From Cupriavidus metallidurans CH34 (GTDB lineage: Bacteria > Pseudomonadota > Gammaproteobacteria > Burkholderiales > Burkholderiaceae): a DNA stretch of 64,000 nt. The position numbers were made by a program, and so were the translations under genes. The notes under the pieces were generated by a model that did not search any database, was not told the origin of the DNA, and saw only the letters and a program-made list of their open reading frames with translations. Of the stretch, positions 30,911-38,658 are shown one piece after another (the first letter of the stretch is position 1; each line of letters starts with the position of its first letter). The stretch spans positions 310,001 through 374,000 of the forward strand of contig NC_007973.1 of assembly GCF_000196015.1 (NCBI RefSeq), read 5' to 3'.

Positions 30911-30970
30911 CCATCACCGTTCTTGCTCAAATCCCCACGCTTTCGGCATCACGAAAGCTGCTTATGCACA
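30911..30970 (-). repeat. Right terminal repeat with transposase-binding sites
   Basis: Read from the right tip inward: the terminal TGTGCATAAGCA, then two 18-base sites at 30946-30963 (AAGCAGCTTTCGTGATGC) and 30911-30928 (GAGCAAGAACGGTGATGG). Together with the two left sites the consensus is (G/A)AGCA-N8-GATG(G/C). Confidence 0.6.
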
Positions 30971-32115
30971 GTTCGATGAGCAATTCGCGCTTGAATTGGA
31001 TGAGGTCTCCATACCCGCACGCTCCTCCAAGCTCGCGGTGGAGTTGGAAGATGAAGAGCGCGGGCCGCTCTGGGACACGGAAGTGGCTGTTCTACGTGCG
31101 GCACTGGCAAGTGACCGCTCGCAGGAGCGGGCGCACGTGATGCAGCGTGCAGCGATTGCGTTGAGCCTAGCATATGGTCGGAATCCATCGAACTATTGCC
31201 TCCTAAGGGAGGAGGATCTGTCAAACCAGTTGGCCGGGTTCGACGTGCCCCCACAGTGGATATTGTCCATTCCCCGCATCAAGAAGTGGGGAATTGGTGT
31301 GCGCCAGCAGTTTGCGCAAGAGCGGGTGAGCAACGATCTGTTGCCGTTGATACATGAGCTGCTGGCGGCCAATGGGAGTATCGATTGCAAAGGCTACCCG
31401 CGACCGCTGTTTATGCGTGACAGTGTGGACGAATGGCGGGCCGATACCGGTGTCGAAGAGTATGCGTATCACATGACGGGGAAGGAGTTCTTGGCGCTCA
31501 TACGGGGATTCGCTACGAGAATGGCAATCGAATCCCCGCGTACCGGAAGTCAGCTTCGCTTGAGTTCACGCCGCTTGCGGTACACGTTTGCCACGACGAT
31601 GGTGGAGCTTGGCGCTTCCAAGACCGTGCTCGCGACGATGTTGGACCATTCCGATACGCAACATGTACGGGTCTACTACTCGCTGAAGGGAGCGCGGCTG
31701 ACTCGCATTCTGGATCGCGCTGCTGCGTTGCGGCTCGGCCCCCTCATGAAGCTGTTCAAAGGGACGCCCATTGGAGTGGATTCCGAAGCGGCAAAGGACA
31801 CTCGCCAGGAAAAGAGAGTTCGCTTCGTGGGGGATGTGGAAGTGATAGATCCGGTGGAGATCGGTGCATGTGGCCAGTCACCGCACTGCTCGTTGGATCC
31901 GCCATTCTCCTGCTACGTCTGTCCCAAGTTCCAGCCATACTTGGAGGCCGACCATCAGGCCGTACTGGATGCGCTGCTCAAAGGAAGGGATGAGCGTCGT
32001 GGTCGGCTCGGCATGCGCCTGTCAGTTCAGATGGATGAAGTGATCTACGCCGTAGCGGAGGTTGTTCAACTGGTGGCTCACCATGCCAAACGGAACGGCG
32101 GTAAGGCGTAAGACG

Positions 32116-34119
32116 ATGGCGGCCGTAGGCCGCCTGGAAGCACCCGCAGGAGACGACTGGATCGAGAACGGAAGGCAACTGATTGGCAAGGCGAAAGCTC
32201 TGATGCCGTTCGGGGATGTCGAGTGGGATGCCCCGGTCTGGGATGTCTCGGCTGCCTATGAGCATCGCACGCGAGGATACAAGGCCAATGCCCGGGGATT
32301 ACGACTGCCATTTACTCAGCACAGGCAAGCGGGGAAGGGGGTGGGCGATCCGTTGCCAGAGGGCTTTGCCGATGTCGTCAAGGCGCTTGTGTGCATGCGC
32401 CATCAAAGACGCGGCCAGTCCATGGCGAGCCACAGCGTCTTTATCCGTGCTGCACGCTACATCTGCGACGCCATCCGAGGGACCGGGCATCAACTAGGTG
32501 AGTTGCGCAAGGATGATCTGGATAGGGCGGCGACCGTGCTTCTACGCAGAGAGCGGGAGACCTCGGCATACAAGGTACTTGGCCACATGGAGGAGTTCGC
32601 CGATATGGTGGACGGATACCGGCTCAGTCGAATGAGGCTGGACTGGCGCTGCCGGCGAAAAGCACGGCCGCGGTCACTGACGCCCGACAGGATTGGAGAC
32701 CCCTCGACAGAAGTATCGGACAGGCTGCCAACAGAAGAAGCGATCCGGGCGCTTGGATGGCTCTACCAGACGATCCCGCGAGCCGAACGCCCTGACGATG
32801 GGCGCGCCGCGGACCGCACACTGATTCTGATCGCCACGATCATGGCATGTACGGGCCTGAGAGTTGGCGAGATGCTGACGTTGCCGGTGAATCCCATCTC
32901 CATTGCGAAGGATGGCAGTCGGAACCTGCGCTATGCAAGGCTGAAAGGACGGGCTGACGACGTGATGGTCGAATGGCATTCGAAGCCATTGCTATCCGAG
33001 ACTGTGGAGTTGGTGGAGGCAGCGGTGGCGGAACTGCGCGAGGCAACCGCGGGGCCGAGACAGGTTGCCCTGAAGGCCAGCCGCTGCGGATCTCTGATGC
33101 CGCGAAGTGCTCTTCCCCCAGTTCTATTCACGTCTGATCTACGAGCCGTTCTTGGGTTGAACAGTTGGAAACTTGCTCAGTTCCTGCGGGCTCGTGCGAT
33201 TCCCTTCGAAATCGTGGATCGACGGCTGCGCGTGAACCGCGATGCGCTGTGCAGAGGTATTGAGAAGGACCACTGGTTCGGACCAGTGATTCCGGGCCCT
33301 CCCAGTCAAGGCCTCAAGCTCCACCAAGCGCTATGCGTGGTCTACGCGAACCAGTTCCATCGCGGGACGCGGACGACGCTTACATATGCAGCCCGGCCGG
33401 TGTCAGACCAGAACGTGCAGGACTTCCTGGCCGGTCGGCCCGCCATCCCATCGGCGTTCGAGCGGTATGGACTCGTGGGCGAAGACGGCTTGGTACTACG
33501 TGTTCGATCACATGGACTCCGGCACTTCCTGAACCATCTGCTCGACGAAGGTGGAGCACCGGACCTGGTGCAAACGAAGTGGTTTGGTCGCCAGCATGAG
33601 GCGGATACTCGAGCCTACCAACATCTGACGGCTGCCCAGCGCGCGGCGCAGGTGGTTAAGGAGGTTCTGGAGGGAAAACTAGCGGGTGGCATCGTTGAGG
33701 TAGCCAAATCTCTCCCGCTGGAGGTAGCCAAGACATTCCTGGCCGCACGCATTCAGGCAGTCCACGATGTGGGGCCGGGTCTGTGCGTCCATGACTTCCA
33801 GATGTCTCCTTGTGAGCGCCACCTGCAATGTACGGCGAAGTGCGAGGACTACCTGTGGATCAAGGGCGAAGAGGCCAGAGCACATGAACTGAAGAGACAA
33901 GCCGCAGTGGCATACATCAGCCTGCGTACGGTGACGGCCCGCGCGCGGTCGCGATCCTTGATGCAGTCGGATTGGTATCGACACATTGCGACTCGATATG
34001 GCCAACTGATGGAGCAACTGGCCACGATAGGCTTCCATCAAGCTGATCTGGTGCGATACGTGGAGGGGTGCGGAGATGCCGACAAGGATTCGCGCGAGCG
34101 CGAAGATGAGCGAGCGTAA
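32116..34119 (+). CDS. ginC: Tyrosine recombinase GinC-like
   Basis: 667-residue recombinase, the largest of the three. Catalytic elements: arginine in CTGLRVGEMLTL, H-x-x-R-H in SHGLRHFLNHLL, and tyrosine in TRAYQHLT after WFGRQHEAD. About 300 residues precede the catalytic core and a cysteine-containing C-terminal domain follows (CVHDFQMSPCERHLQCTAKC). ATG 32116 lies 4 bases after the ginB stop; in-frame starts at 32062 or 32083 would overlap ginB. It overlaps ginD by 44 bases. Confidence 0.8.
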   Translation: MAAVGRLEAPAGDDWIENGRQLIGKAKALMPFGDVEWDAPVWDVSAAYEHRTRGYKANARGLRLPFTQHRQAGKGVGDPLPEGFADVVKALVCMRHQRRGQSMASHSVFIRAARYICDAIRGTGHQLGELRKDDLDRAATVLLRRERETSAYKVLGHMEEFADMVDGYRLSRMRLDWRCRRKARPRSLTPDRIGDPSTEVSDRLPTEEAIRALGWLYQTIPRAERPDDGRAADRTLILIATIMACTGLRVGEMLTLPVNPISIAKDGSRNLRYARLKGRADDVMVEWHSKPLLSETVELVEAAVAELREATAGPRQVALKASRCGSLMPRSALPPVLFTSDLRAVLGLNSWKLAQFLRARAIPFEIVDRRLRVNRDALCRGIEKDHWFGPVIPGPPSQGLKLHQALCVVYANQFHRGTRTTLTYAARPVSDQNVQDFLAGRPAIPSAFERYGLVGEDGLVLRVRSHGLRHFLNHLLDEGGAPDLVQTKWFGRQHEADTRAYQHLTAAQRAAQVVKEVLEGKLAGGIVEVAKSLPLEVAKTFLAARIQAVHDVGPGLCVHDFQMSPCERHLQCTAKCEDYLWIKGEEARAHELKRQAAVAYISLRTVTARARSRSLMQSDWYRHIATRYGQLMEQLATIGFHQADLVRYVEGCGDADKDSREREDERA

Positions 34120-34498
34120 GAAGGCCTGCATCATCGCCGAGCTTGAACGCTGGCAGGATAGGGAGTTGGGCACACGGCTGACCTGGGAGCGTGTCGAAGC
34201 GTTCTCCGGATACACCCGTCAGGCGCTGAGCCGTCATCCGGACATCGTGTACGCCTACCAGGAGGCCAAGCGCGCGTTGGCCGATAGCGACAGAAAGTCG
34301 AGGTCGCGATTGCGTCGTGACGAGCTTGCCTATCTAGATCAAACGGTTGTGAGCCTGCGGGCAAAGATCCGCTGGTATGAGCAACTTGAAGCGCAATGGC
34401 TGCAACGCTGGCAGCGCATTGCCAATCAGTGTTTGCAGCGCGGGCTTAGTATCGAGGATCTGGATCGCCCATTGGATCCATTAAACCGGAGAGGCTAG
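34076..34498 (+). CDS. ginD: GinD-like small HTH/coiled-coil protein
   Basis: 140-residue basic protein, last of the four-gene operon. The segment WERVEAFSGYTRQALSRHPD looks like a helix-turn-helix, followed by a heptad-like helix rich in K/R/E (AYQEAKRALADSD, VVSLRAKIRWYEQLEAQW). GGAGG lies upstream of ATG 34076. It corresponds by position and size to GinD of GInts and to the small TnpC of Tn554-type elements, where it aids recombination. Confidence 0.75.
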   Translation: MPTRIRASAKMSERKKACIIAELERWQDRELGTRLTWERVEAFSGYTRQALSRHPDIVYAYQEAKRALADSDRKSRSRLRRDELAYLDQTVVSLRAKIRWYEQLEAQWLQRWQRIANQCLQRGLSIEDLDRPLDPLNRRG

Positions 34499-34510
34499 CC
34501 TGTTTGGGCG

Positions 34511-34747
34511 GTGTTGGACGTGCTCGCGTCAAGTGTGGGTGTACTGAGATATCCGCAGCCGTCCAAGGTCGCCTGGGCGATAGCATCGACGTATTGCTCC
34601 GCTCGGGCGGCTCGACACGGCGTGCGCGATGTAGACGCGATCTATGGCGAGATCCTCGAAACGGCGATGGTGATGCACCTGATTGCGTTCCCGCAGTTCC
34701 TGATCGAAATCCCGCTTCCGCCCTCAAGGGCAGCTATCGGCCACTAG
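34511..34747 (+). CDS. Small hypothetical protein after ginD
   Basis: 78-residue frame with a GTG start 12 bases after ginD, reading LDVLASSVGVLRYPQPSKVA then IYGEILETAMVMHLIAFPQF. Same strand and spacing suggest it could be the last gene of the operon, but there is no recognisable domain and no strong ribosome-binding site. May be spurious. Confidence 0.3.
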   Translation: MLDVLASSVGVLRYPQPSKVAWAIASTYCSARAARHGVRDVDAIYGEILETAMVMHLIAFPQFLIEIPLPPSRAAIGH

Positions 34748-34939
34748 GCGACACTCAAAAGTTCGATTGCCAAAGGCCGCCACGGCTTCGGTTGCAGCCA
34801 ATGCAACGCCCCCAGTTCCCGAGTCGCTCCGCAGTTCCCCACCTTGTCCAGGCGGGACGCCTCGCAAGCCTTAATCGCCCCGCTGCGCCTGCTGGTCATC
34901 CGTCGGCGCACCTGTAGTATTCGCGGCTACAGCGCCCCC

Positions 34940-35470
34940 CTATTGCTTGGATTGATCGGGGTAAATCTGGACGTACGGACGGTAAGAGTACAAACGGAGG
35001 CTGTTCCTTGGCGTGCCCAAGGGGTAGTCCTCAGGAGATACTACATACACGAACAGTTGCGGTCCCTTGATGTCGAAGTAGACTATCTTGTCCGTCATGT
35101 CATTCGGCAATCGGTGCCGGAGGTCGACGCTATCCTCAAAGATTTGACCGGTACTCTTGATGCGCCATTTGACATAGAGAGTATCGGCAGGACGCATACG
35201 TCCGTAGACACCTGCCTGTTGGCCAATCCGTCCCTCCTCCAACGCCCATTTCGGCGGACGTGTACCGGTCATGTCGGAGTCGCCGTAGCGATAATTCAGC
35301 ACCTCTACCGCGGGCACGGCTCCACGAGTATCAAAACTAAAGGAGTGATTGGCGGCCTTCTGAGACGAGGCACACGCCCCCAGAAAAAGCGAAGCCAGCA
35401 AAGGCATCGCCCAGTATAGAAGACGGTGCTGCACGGCGCGCTTGGGGTAGCTGGGGCAGTAGGTGATCAT
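34940..35470 (-). CDS. Putative outer-membrane or periplasmic lipoprotein
   Basis: 176-residue protein with a lipoprotein signal: basic lead KRAVQHR, hydrophobic LLYWAMPLLASLFLGAC and lipobox LGAC, cysteine about residue 34. The mature domain (VLNYRYGDSDMTGTRPPKWA, then DTLYVKWRIKSTGQIFED and KGPQLFVYVVSPEDYPLG) looks beta-rich and resembles small lipoproteins of unknown function. ATG 35470 is chosen because the shorter start would lose the basic n-region. It is island cargo, transcribed against the gin operon. Function unknown. Confidence 0.7.
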   Translation of the reverse strand: MITYCPSYPKRAVQHRLLYWAMPLLASLFLGACASSQKAANHSFSFDTRGAVPAVEVLNYRYGDSDMTGTRPPKWALEEGRIGQQAGVYGRMRPADTLYVKWRIKSTGQIFEDSVDLRHRLPNDMTDKIVYFDIKGPQLFVYVVSPEDYPLGTPRNSLRLYSYRPYVQIYPDQSKQ

Positions 35471-36053
35471 GACAAGTATCGATTGCTTAAAGCTCAGGGC
35501 AAACCTGGCCGGCTCTGAACAATCTAGCAAGGTTTCCCCCGCAACCGCGGCCAACGAAGTGGGGTGTATGAGTCGTGCAACACTGACCCTCAACTCTGTT
35601 GCGAGCAACCGCGAATCACTTGACCGGGATTTCGTCGCGATACGGCTTCGCTTGTTGCGCACGGCACTGAATGACCGATTCAGCCCAAACATCGGTCGTC
35701 CGCAAGACGGAGTTTGATAGGCAGCTCAGGGTCGGTTCCAGCCCGTCGTCGCCAGCAGGTCGGCTGCCGACGGGGCCTCATTCTGCCAGTTGCTGTTGTG
35801 CTTTATAGGGCGCTGGAGAAAGAGCCCCGAAATTGCCGAGGATTCGCGCTCAAGTGAACTCGCACGCAGCGCAAAATAGGCACACCCCCGCGCGCATCGC
35901 GCATCGATCCCCGGCCCGTCGCGGCCAATACGCCCGAATCTTTACAGTTGCCGGGCTGCCTCTCTCCGAAACCGGCTCCCCATAATGGATTGCGGTCAAG
36001 GTTTACGTTGTGACGTAACAGAACCGTTCTGAGACCTCGTAACGGAAAGCTAT
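35471..36053. other. Non-coding right end of the island
   Basis: About 580 bases without a convincing gene. It should contain the lipoprotein promoter. Near the right boundary the hexamer CGTAAC occurs twice about 24 bases apart (around 36014 and 36038) with AGAAC/GTTCT between them, a cluster that could be recombinase binding sites. Confidence 0.35.
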
Positions 36054-36089
36054 AAAGAAAAACCCCGCTTTTTTGCGGGGTTTTTCTTT
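36054..36089. terminator. Bidirectional terminator at the right island boundary
   Basis: Perfect 15-bp stem AAAGAAAAACCCCGC / GCGGGGTTTTTCTTT with a T6 loop. A-tract on one side and T-tract on the other make it symmetrical, able to stop transcription from both sides. Its right arm is shared with the ssb terminator. Confidence 0.8.
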
Positions 36090-36107
36090 TCTATCAGTAC
36101 TTTATGG
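36075..36107. repeat. Right boundary repeat (candidate attR)
   Basis: Partner of 24513-24545, with four mismatches in 33 positions. Everything to its right (HNH-gene remnant, then arsP) appears to be outside the current island. Confidence 0.55.
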
Positions 36108-36126
36108 TGGCGGTGTCTTGGGGTCT

Positions 36127-36218
36127 CATCAATGACAACATGGGCGAGGGTCATGGAGGCGCTCACTGACTGGCCGGAGAAGTCCGAGCGTTTGAACACG
36201 GCGGACGGGAAACGCTAG
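36127..36218 (+). pseudogene. Decayed 3' end of a second HNH-like gene
   Basis: The last codons read LTDWPEKSERLNTADGKR, against HTNWPEKSERLNMAGGNRA at the end of the intact gene (24703-25569). DNA similarity continues upstream through ATGGGcgAGG, with a 2-base deletion that shifts the frame. The rest of the gene is missing. It lies directly right of the boundary repeat and 35 bases from the arsP stop. Confidence 0.75.
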
Positions 36219-36253
36219 CTCATGGACCGTGGTGCGTAGCAGTTGCAACTGGA

Positions 36254-37447
36254 CTATGTTGTGCTGGTCTTGAGCGGAGCCGATTGCCTGACCGCCATGA
36301 GCGTCAAGATTGCCATCATGCCAAGAGCGGAAGATAACCACAGCGACTTCGCTCCGAACTGGTCCAGACACATCCCGAAAATCCAGGGTGCTAATGCTTG
36401 TGCGACCCGGGCCGGGACCATCAATACTCCCTGGCGATGACCGTAGCCGCCCGGTCCGAAAATGACCAACGGCAGCGTGCCCTTGGCAATGGTGAGGATG
36501 CCGTTGCCGGCTCCGTGCAGCACGCCGAACAAGGCCGCCGCGGGCGCTCCGACCAGGCCGAACGCAAGTGCGCCAAGGGGATGAAGTGCTGCCGCGATCC
36601 GGGCGGACAGCAAGGGGTGGACCTTGCGCAGTAGGCCGAACTCCAGAATCCGGGCGCCAACCTGCGCCGGGCCGATCAGCGCGCCCACCATAACGGCAGT
36701 GGCCAGAGACGCGCCACCCGCTTGAAGCAGCCGCGGCAAATGTGCCGCCATCGCAGTGCTGATAAACCAGGTCGCCGCGAAAACGAAAGCCAACGCATAG
36801 GAGGCCGTTCGTTGCGAACGCTCGTCAGCATGGTGCGTCAACGCGCTACCCGTTTGCGACGTAGGCCTGCTCGGTGCCGTTGCTGTGGCGGCTACGCGCG
36901 GGATGCTCAGGTTCAGCGCAAGTCCTAGCGTGAGATGCAACGCCGCCCAGGACAAGCAGGCCCCCCGCCATCCGATGTGCGCCTCCATAGAGGTGGAAAG
37001 CGGCCAGCCGACCGTGCTGGCAAAGCCAGCGATCAGCGTGATCCCGGTGATGGCGCCGCGCGAGCGATTGCCATAGAGTGCGACCAGTGTTGCGAATGCG
37101 GCTTCGTAGAGGCCGGCACCCATGCCGATGCCAAGAATCACCCATGCGGCAAAGAGTCCGACGACGCCCTGCGCCACACCTAGCCTGGCAAGCCCGATGG
37201 TGAAAACAAGACTCGTTGCCACGAGGACAGATCGCCCACCGGTACGATCGATCATCCGTCCGGCTGCAGGTCCGAGCAGTGCCGATACCACCAGCGCGAC
37301 GCTGAATGCCGCAAAGATCGTGGGCGTCGAGACGCCGAGATCCTGCGCCATCGGCGTTGCCAGCATGGCCGGCAGGTAGTACGTCGAACCCCAGGCCAGC
37401 GTCTGGGCAACTCCCAGCCTGGCAATCACGCTACTGCTCGGCTCCAT
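36254..37447 (-). CDS. arsP: MFS transporter of the arsenic operon (ArsP of CH34)
   Basis: 397-residue, 12-helix MFS permease, last gene of the arsenic operon and 18 bases after arsH. The order matches C. metallidurans CH34, where this gene was called arsP. That name is confusing: the unrelated ArsP of Campylobacter, an organoarsenical exporter, belongs to another family. An arsenical export role is inferred from position only. Confidence 0.8.
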   Translation of the reverse strand: MEPSSSVIARLGVAQTLAWGSTYYLPAMLATPMAQDLGVSTPTIFAAFSVALVVSALLGPAAGRMIDRTGGRSVLVATSLVFTIGLARLGVAQGVVGLFAAWVILGIGMGAGLYEAAFATLVALYGNRSRGAITGITLIAGFASTVGWPLSTSMEAHIGWRGACLSWAALHLTLGLALNLSIPRVAATATAPSRPTSQTGSALTHHADERSQRTASYALAFVFAATWFISTAMAAHLPRLLQAGGASLATAVMVGALIGPAQVGARILEFGLLRKVHPLLSARIAAALHPLGALAFGLVGAPAAALFGVLHGAGNGILTIAKGTLPLVIFGPGGYGHRQGVLMVPARVAQALAPWIFGMCLDQFGAKSLWLSSALGMMAILTLMAVRQSAPLKTSTT

Positions 37448-37465
37448 GGCCCGTCCTGGTTCTTG

Positions 37466-38230
37466 TTATTCCACTTCGCCGCTATCGGTATCGCTAATCT
37501 GCGCTTCGCTCTCGTGGCTCATGGCGGCCGCCGCGAGCGTCGTCGCGTTGGCCGGCGCGGCTTCCTTGCGCTCGCTGTAGCGATCGGTCAGGTAGTCGCT
37601 GCGATCGCGCACCAGTAGCGTGAACTTGTAGAGTTCTTCCATGACATCGACCACGCGGTCGTAGTAGGACGATGGCTTCATCCGCCCGCTGGCGTCGAAC
37701 TCTTGGTAGGCCTTGGCGACCGAGGACTGGTTCGGAATCGTCACCATGCGCATCCAGCGTCCGAGCACGCGCAGCGCGTTGACGGCGTTGAAGGACTGCG
37801 AGCCGCCGCACACCTGCATCACGGCCAGCGTGCGGCCCTGTGTCGGGCGAATGCCGCCCATCTCCAGTGGCAACCAGTCGATCTGGTTCTTGAAGACGGC
37901 AGTCAGCGTGCCGTGGCGCTCGGGGCTGCACCACACCTGGCCCTCCGACCACTCCGAGAGCTTGCGCAACTCAACCACCTTCGGGTGGTCGGCAGGCACG
38001 CTGTCGGCCATCGGCAGCTCGCGTGGATCAAACACGCGGGTCTCCGCGCCGAAATGTTGAAGAATTCGTTCGGCTTCCTGTACTAGCAGGCGGCTATACG
38101 AGGTCTCTCGCAGCGATCCGTAGAGCAGCAGGATGCGCGGCGGGTGTGTGCTGGCGCGTGCCGGCTCCAGCTTACTGAGGTCAGGCGTATCGAGCACCGC
38201 AGGGACAATATTGGGCAGATCCACGGTCAT
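37466..38230 (-). CDS. arsH: NADPH-dependent FMN reductase ArsH
   Basis: 254-residue flavodoxin-like protein. Core motifs [14 protein letters not shown] (FMN phosphate loop), [20 protein letters not shown] and [19 protein letters not shown] are typical of ArsH, which oxidises trivalent methylated or aromatic arsenicals. Its ATG overlaps the arsC1 stop (ATGA). The C-terminus is slightly longer than usual. Confidence 0.93.
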   Translation of the reverse strand: MTVDLPNIVPAVLDTPDLSKLEPARASTHPPRILLLYGSLRETSYSRLLVQEAERILQHFGAETRVFDPRELPMADSVPADHPKVVELRKLSEWSEGQVWCSPERHGTLTAVFKNQIDWLPLEMGGIRPTQGRTLAVMQVCGGSQSFNAVNALRVLGRWMRMVTIPNQSSVAKAYQEFDASGRMKPSSYYDRVVDVMEELYKFTLLVRDRSDYLTDRYSERKEAAPANATTLAAAAMSHESEAQISDTDSGEVE

Positions 38231-38649
38231 CGTATCCTCCGGCCTTGTGTGTCGATCACGGCCTCGCCGTCCTCCTTGGTGAAAGCACCTTGCTGCGGCG
38301 CCGGCAGGATATCCAGCACGACTTCCGACGGCCTGCATAACCGCACACCAAGCTCAGTGATGACAAAGGGCCGATTGATCAGGATCGGATGGGCCAGCAT
38401 CGCATCAAGCAACTGGTCGTCGGTCAGTGCAGGATCGCCGAGGCCAAGCTCGGCGTAGGGCGTGCCTTTCTCGCGGATTGCTTCGCGCACGGAGAGACCG
38501 GCGGCGCGGATCATCGACTGCAAGGTCTGCCGGTCCGGCGGCATGTTCAGGTATTCGACGACAATCGGCTCGATGCCCGCATTGCGGATCATGGCTAGCG
38601 TATTGCGTGACGTACCGCACGCGGGGTTGTGATAGATGGTGACGGTCAT
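38227..38649 (-). CDS. arsC1: Arsenate reductase, glutaredoxin type
   Basis: 140-residue ArsC of the R773 family. The nucleophile is C11 in [11 protein letters not shown], and the conserved arginines lie in RPFVITE and LCRPSE. It reduces arsenate to arsenite using glutathione and glutaredoxin. The operon also encodes an unrelated thioredoxin-type reductase. It starts 9 bases after acr3. Confidence 0.95.
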   Translation of the reverse strand: MTVTIYHNPACGTSRNTLAMIRNAGIEPIVVEYLNMPPDRQTLQSMIRAAGLSVREAIREKGTPYAELGLGDPALTDDQLLDAMLAHPILINRPFVITELGVRLCRPSEVVLDILPAPQQGAFTKEDGEAVIDTQGRRIR

Positions 38650-38658
38650 GGGGATACC

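Larger units (their letters stand above)
27454..30970. mobile_element. 3,517-bp DDE transposon inserted in ginB
   Basis: The ends read TGTGCGTGAGCA (left) and, inverted, TGTGCATAAGCA (right), matching at 10 of 12 positions. The element is flanked by a 4-bp direct repeat GTTC (27450-27453 and 30971-30974). It carries, on the minus strand, a zinc-ribbon protein, a DD35E transposase, an AAA ATPase and a small protein. TGT...ACA ends and a transposase/ATPase pair with 4-bp overlaps place it in the Mu/Tn552/Tn7-like broad group. I do not recognise a specific named element. All genes look intact, so it may be active. Confidence 0.85.
26950..32111 (+). pseudogene. ginB: Tyrosine recombinase GinB-like, split by a transposon
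   Basis: Two pieces of one gene. The 5' piece (26950-27453, 168 codons) is the N-terminal core-binding domain ending LRSWYRWSATMLARLGF. The 3' piece (30975-32111, 378 codons) is the catalytic half with SSRRLRYTFATTMVELG, LDHSDTQH and VYYSLKG, followed by a cysteine-rich tail (CGQSPHCSLDPPFSCYVCPK). Joining them after deleting 27454-30974 keeps the frame and reads ...LGF-DEQFALELDE..., the continuous pattern expected in this family; the intact protein would have 546 residues. As it stands the 5' piece ends at TGA 27460-27462, inside the transposon end. A TTG at 30996 could permit translation of the 3' piece. Confidence 0.85.
24513..36107. mobile_element. GInt-like genomic island between ssb and ars
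   Basis: About 11.6 kb separates ssb from the arsenic operon and is bounded by two near-identical terminator repeats. Contents in order: HNH-like gene, recombinase operon ginA-ginB-ginC-ginD with a transposon inside ginB, a small frame, and a lipoprotein gene. Three consecutive large tyrosine recombinases plus a small DNA-binding-like protein is the defining gene set of GInts (Bardaji et al. 2017), mobile islands found in many proteobacteria. Boundaries are inferred from the repeats and flanking core genes. The transposon insertion in ginB should make the island unable to excise by itself. Confidence 0.7.

Noticed and set aside
27507..30918. The 11-mer CGTCCATCACC occurs near both ends of the transposon (around 27517 and 30908) and could be mistaken for a target duplication.
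   Set aside because: Using it as the boundary does not restore the ginB frame, because a stop precedes it on the left. The GTTC duplication with TGT/ACA tips restores the frame exactly.
25757..34498. Interpretation as a Tn554-type element or a RIT element.
   Set aside because: Tn554 has two recombinases plus TnpC; RIT elements have three recombinases but no fourth small gene and usually flanking inverted repeats. Once ginB is rejoined there are three recombinases plus a small protein, matching GInts.
35463..35717. 84-codon plus-strand frame upstream of the lipoprotein gene.
   Set aside because: No ribosome-binding site or recognisable domain, and it overlaps the likely promoter region of the lipoprotein gene.
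24471..36250. tRNA gene or CRISPR array as the island anchor.
   Set aside because: No tRNA-like cloverleaf or regularly spaced repeats were seen; the boundary repeats are terminator sequences.
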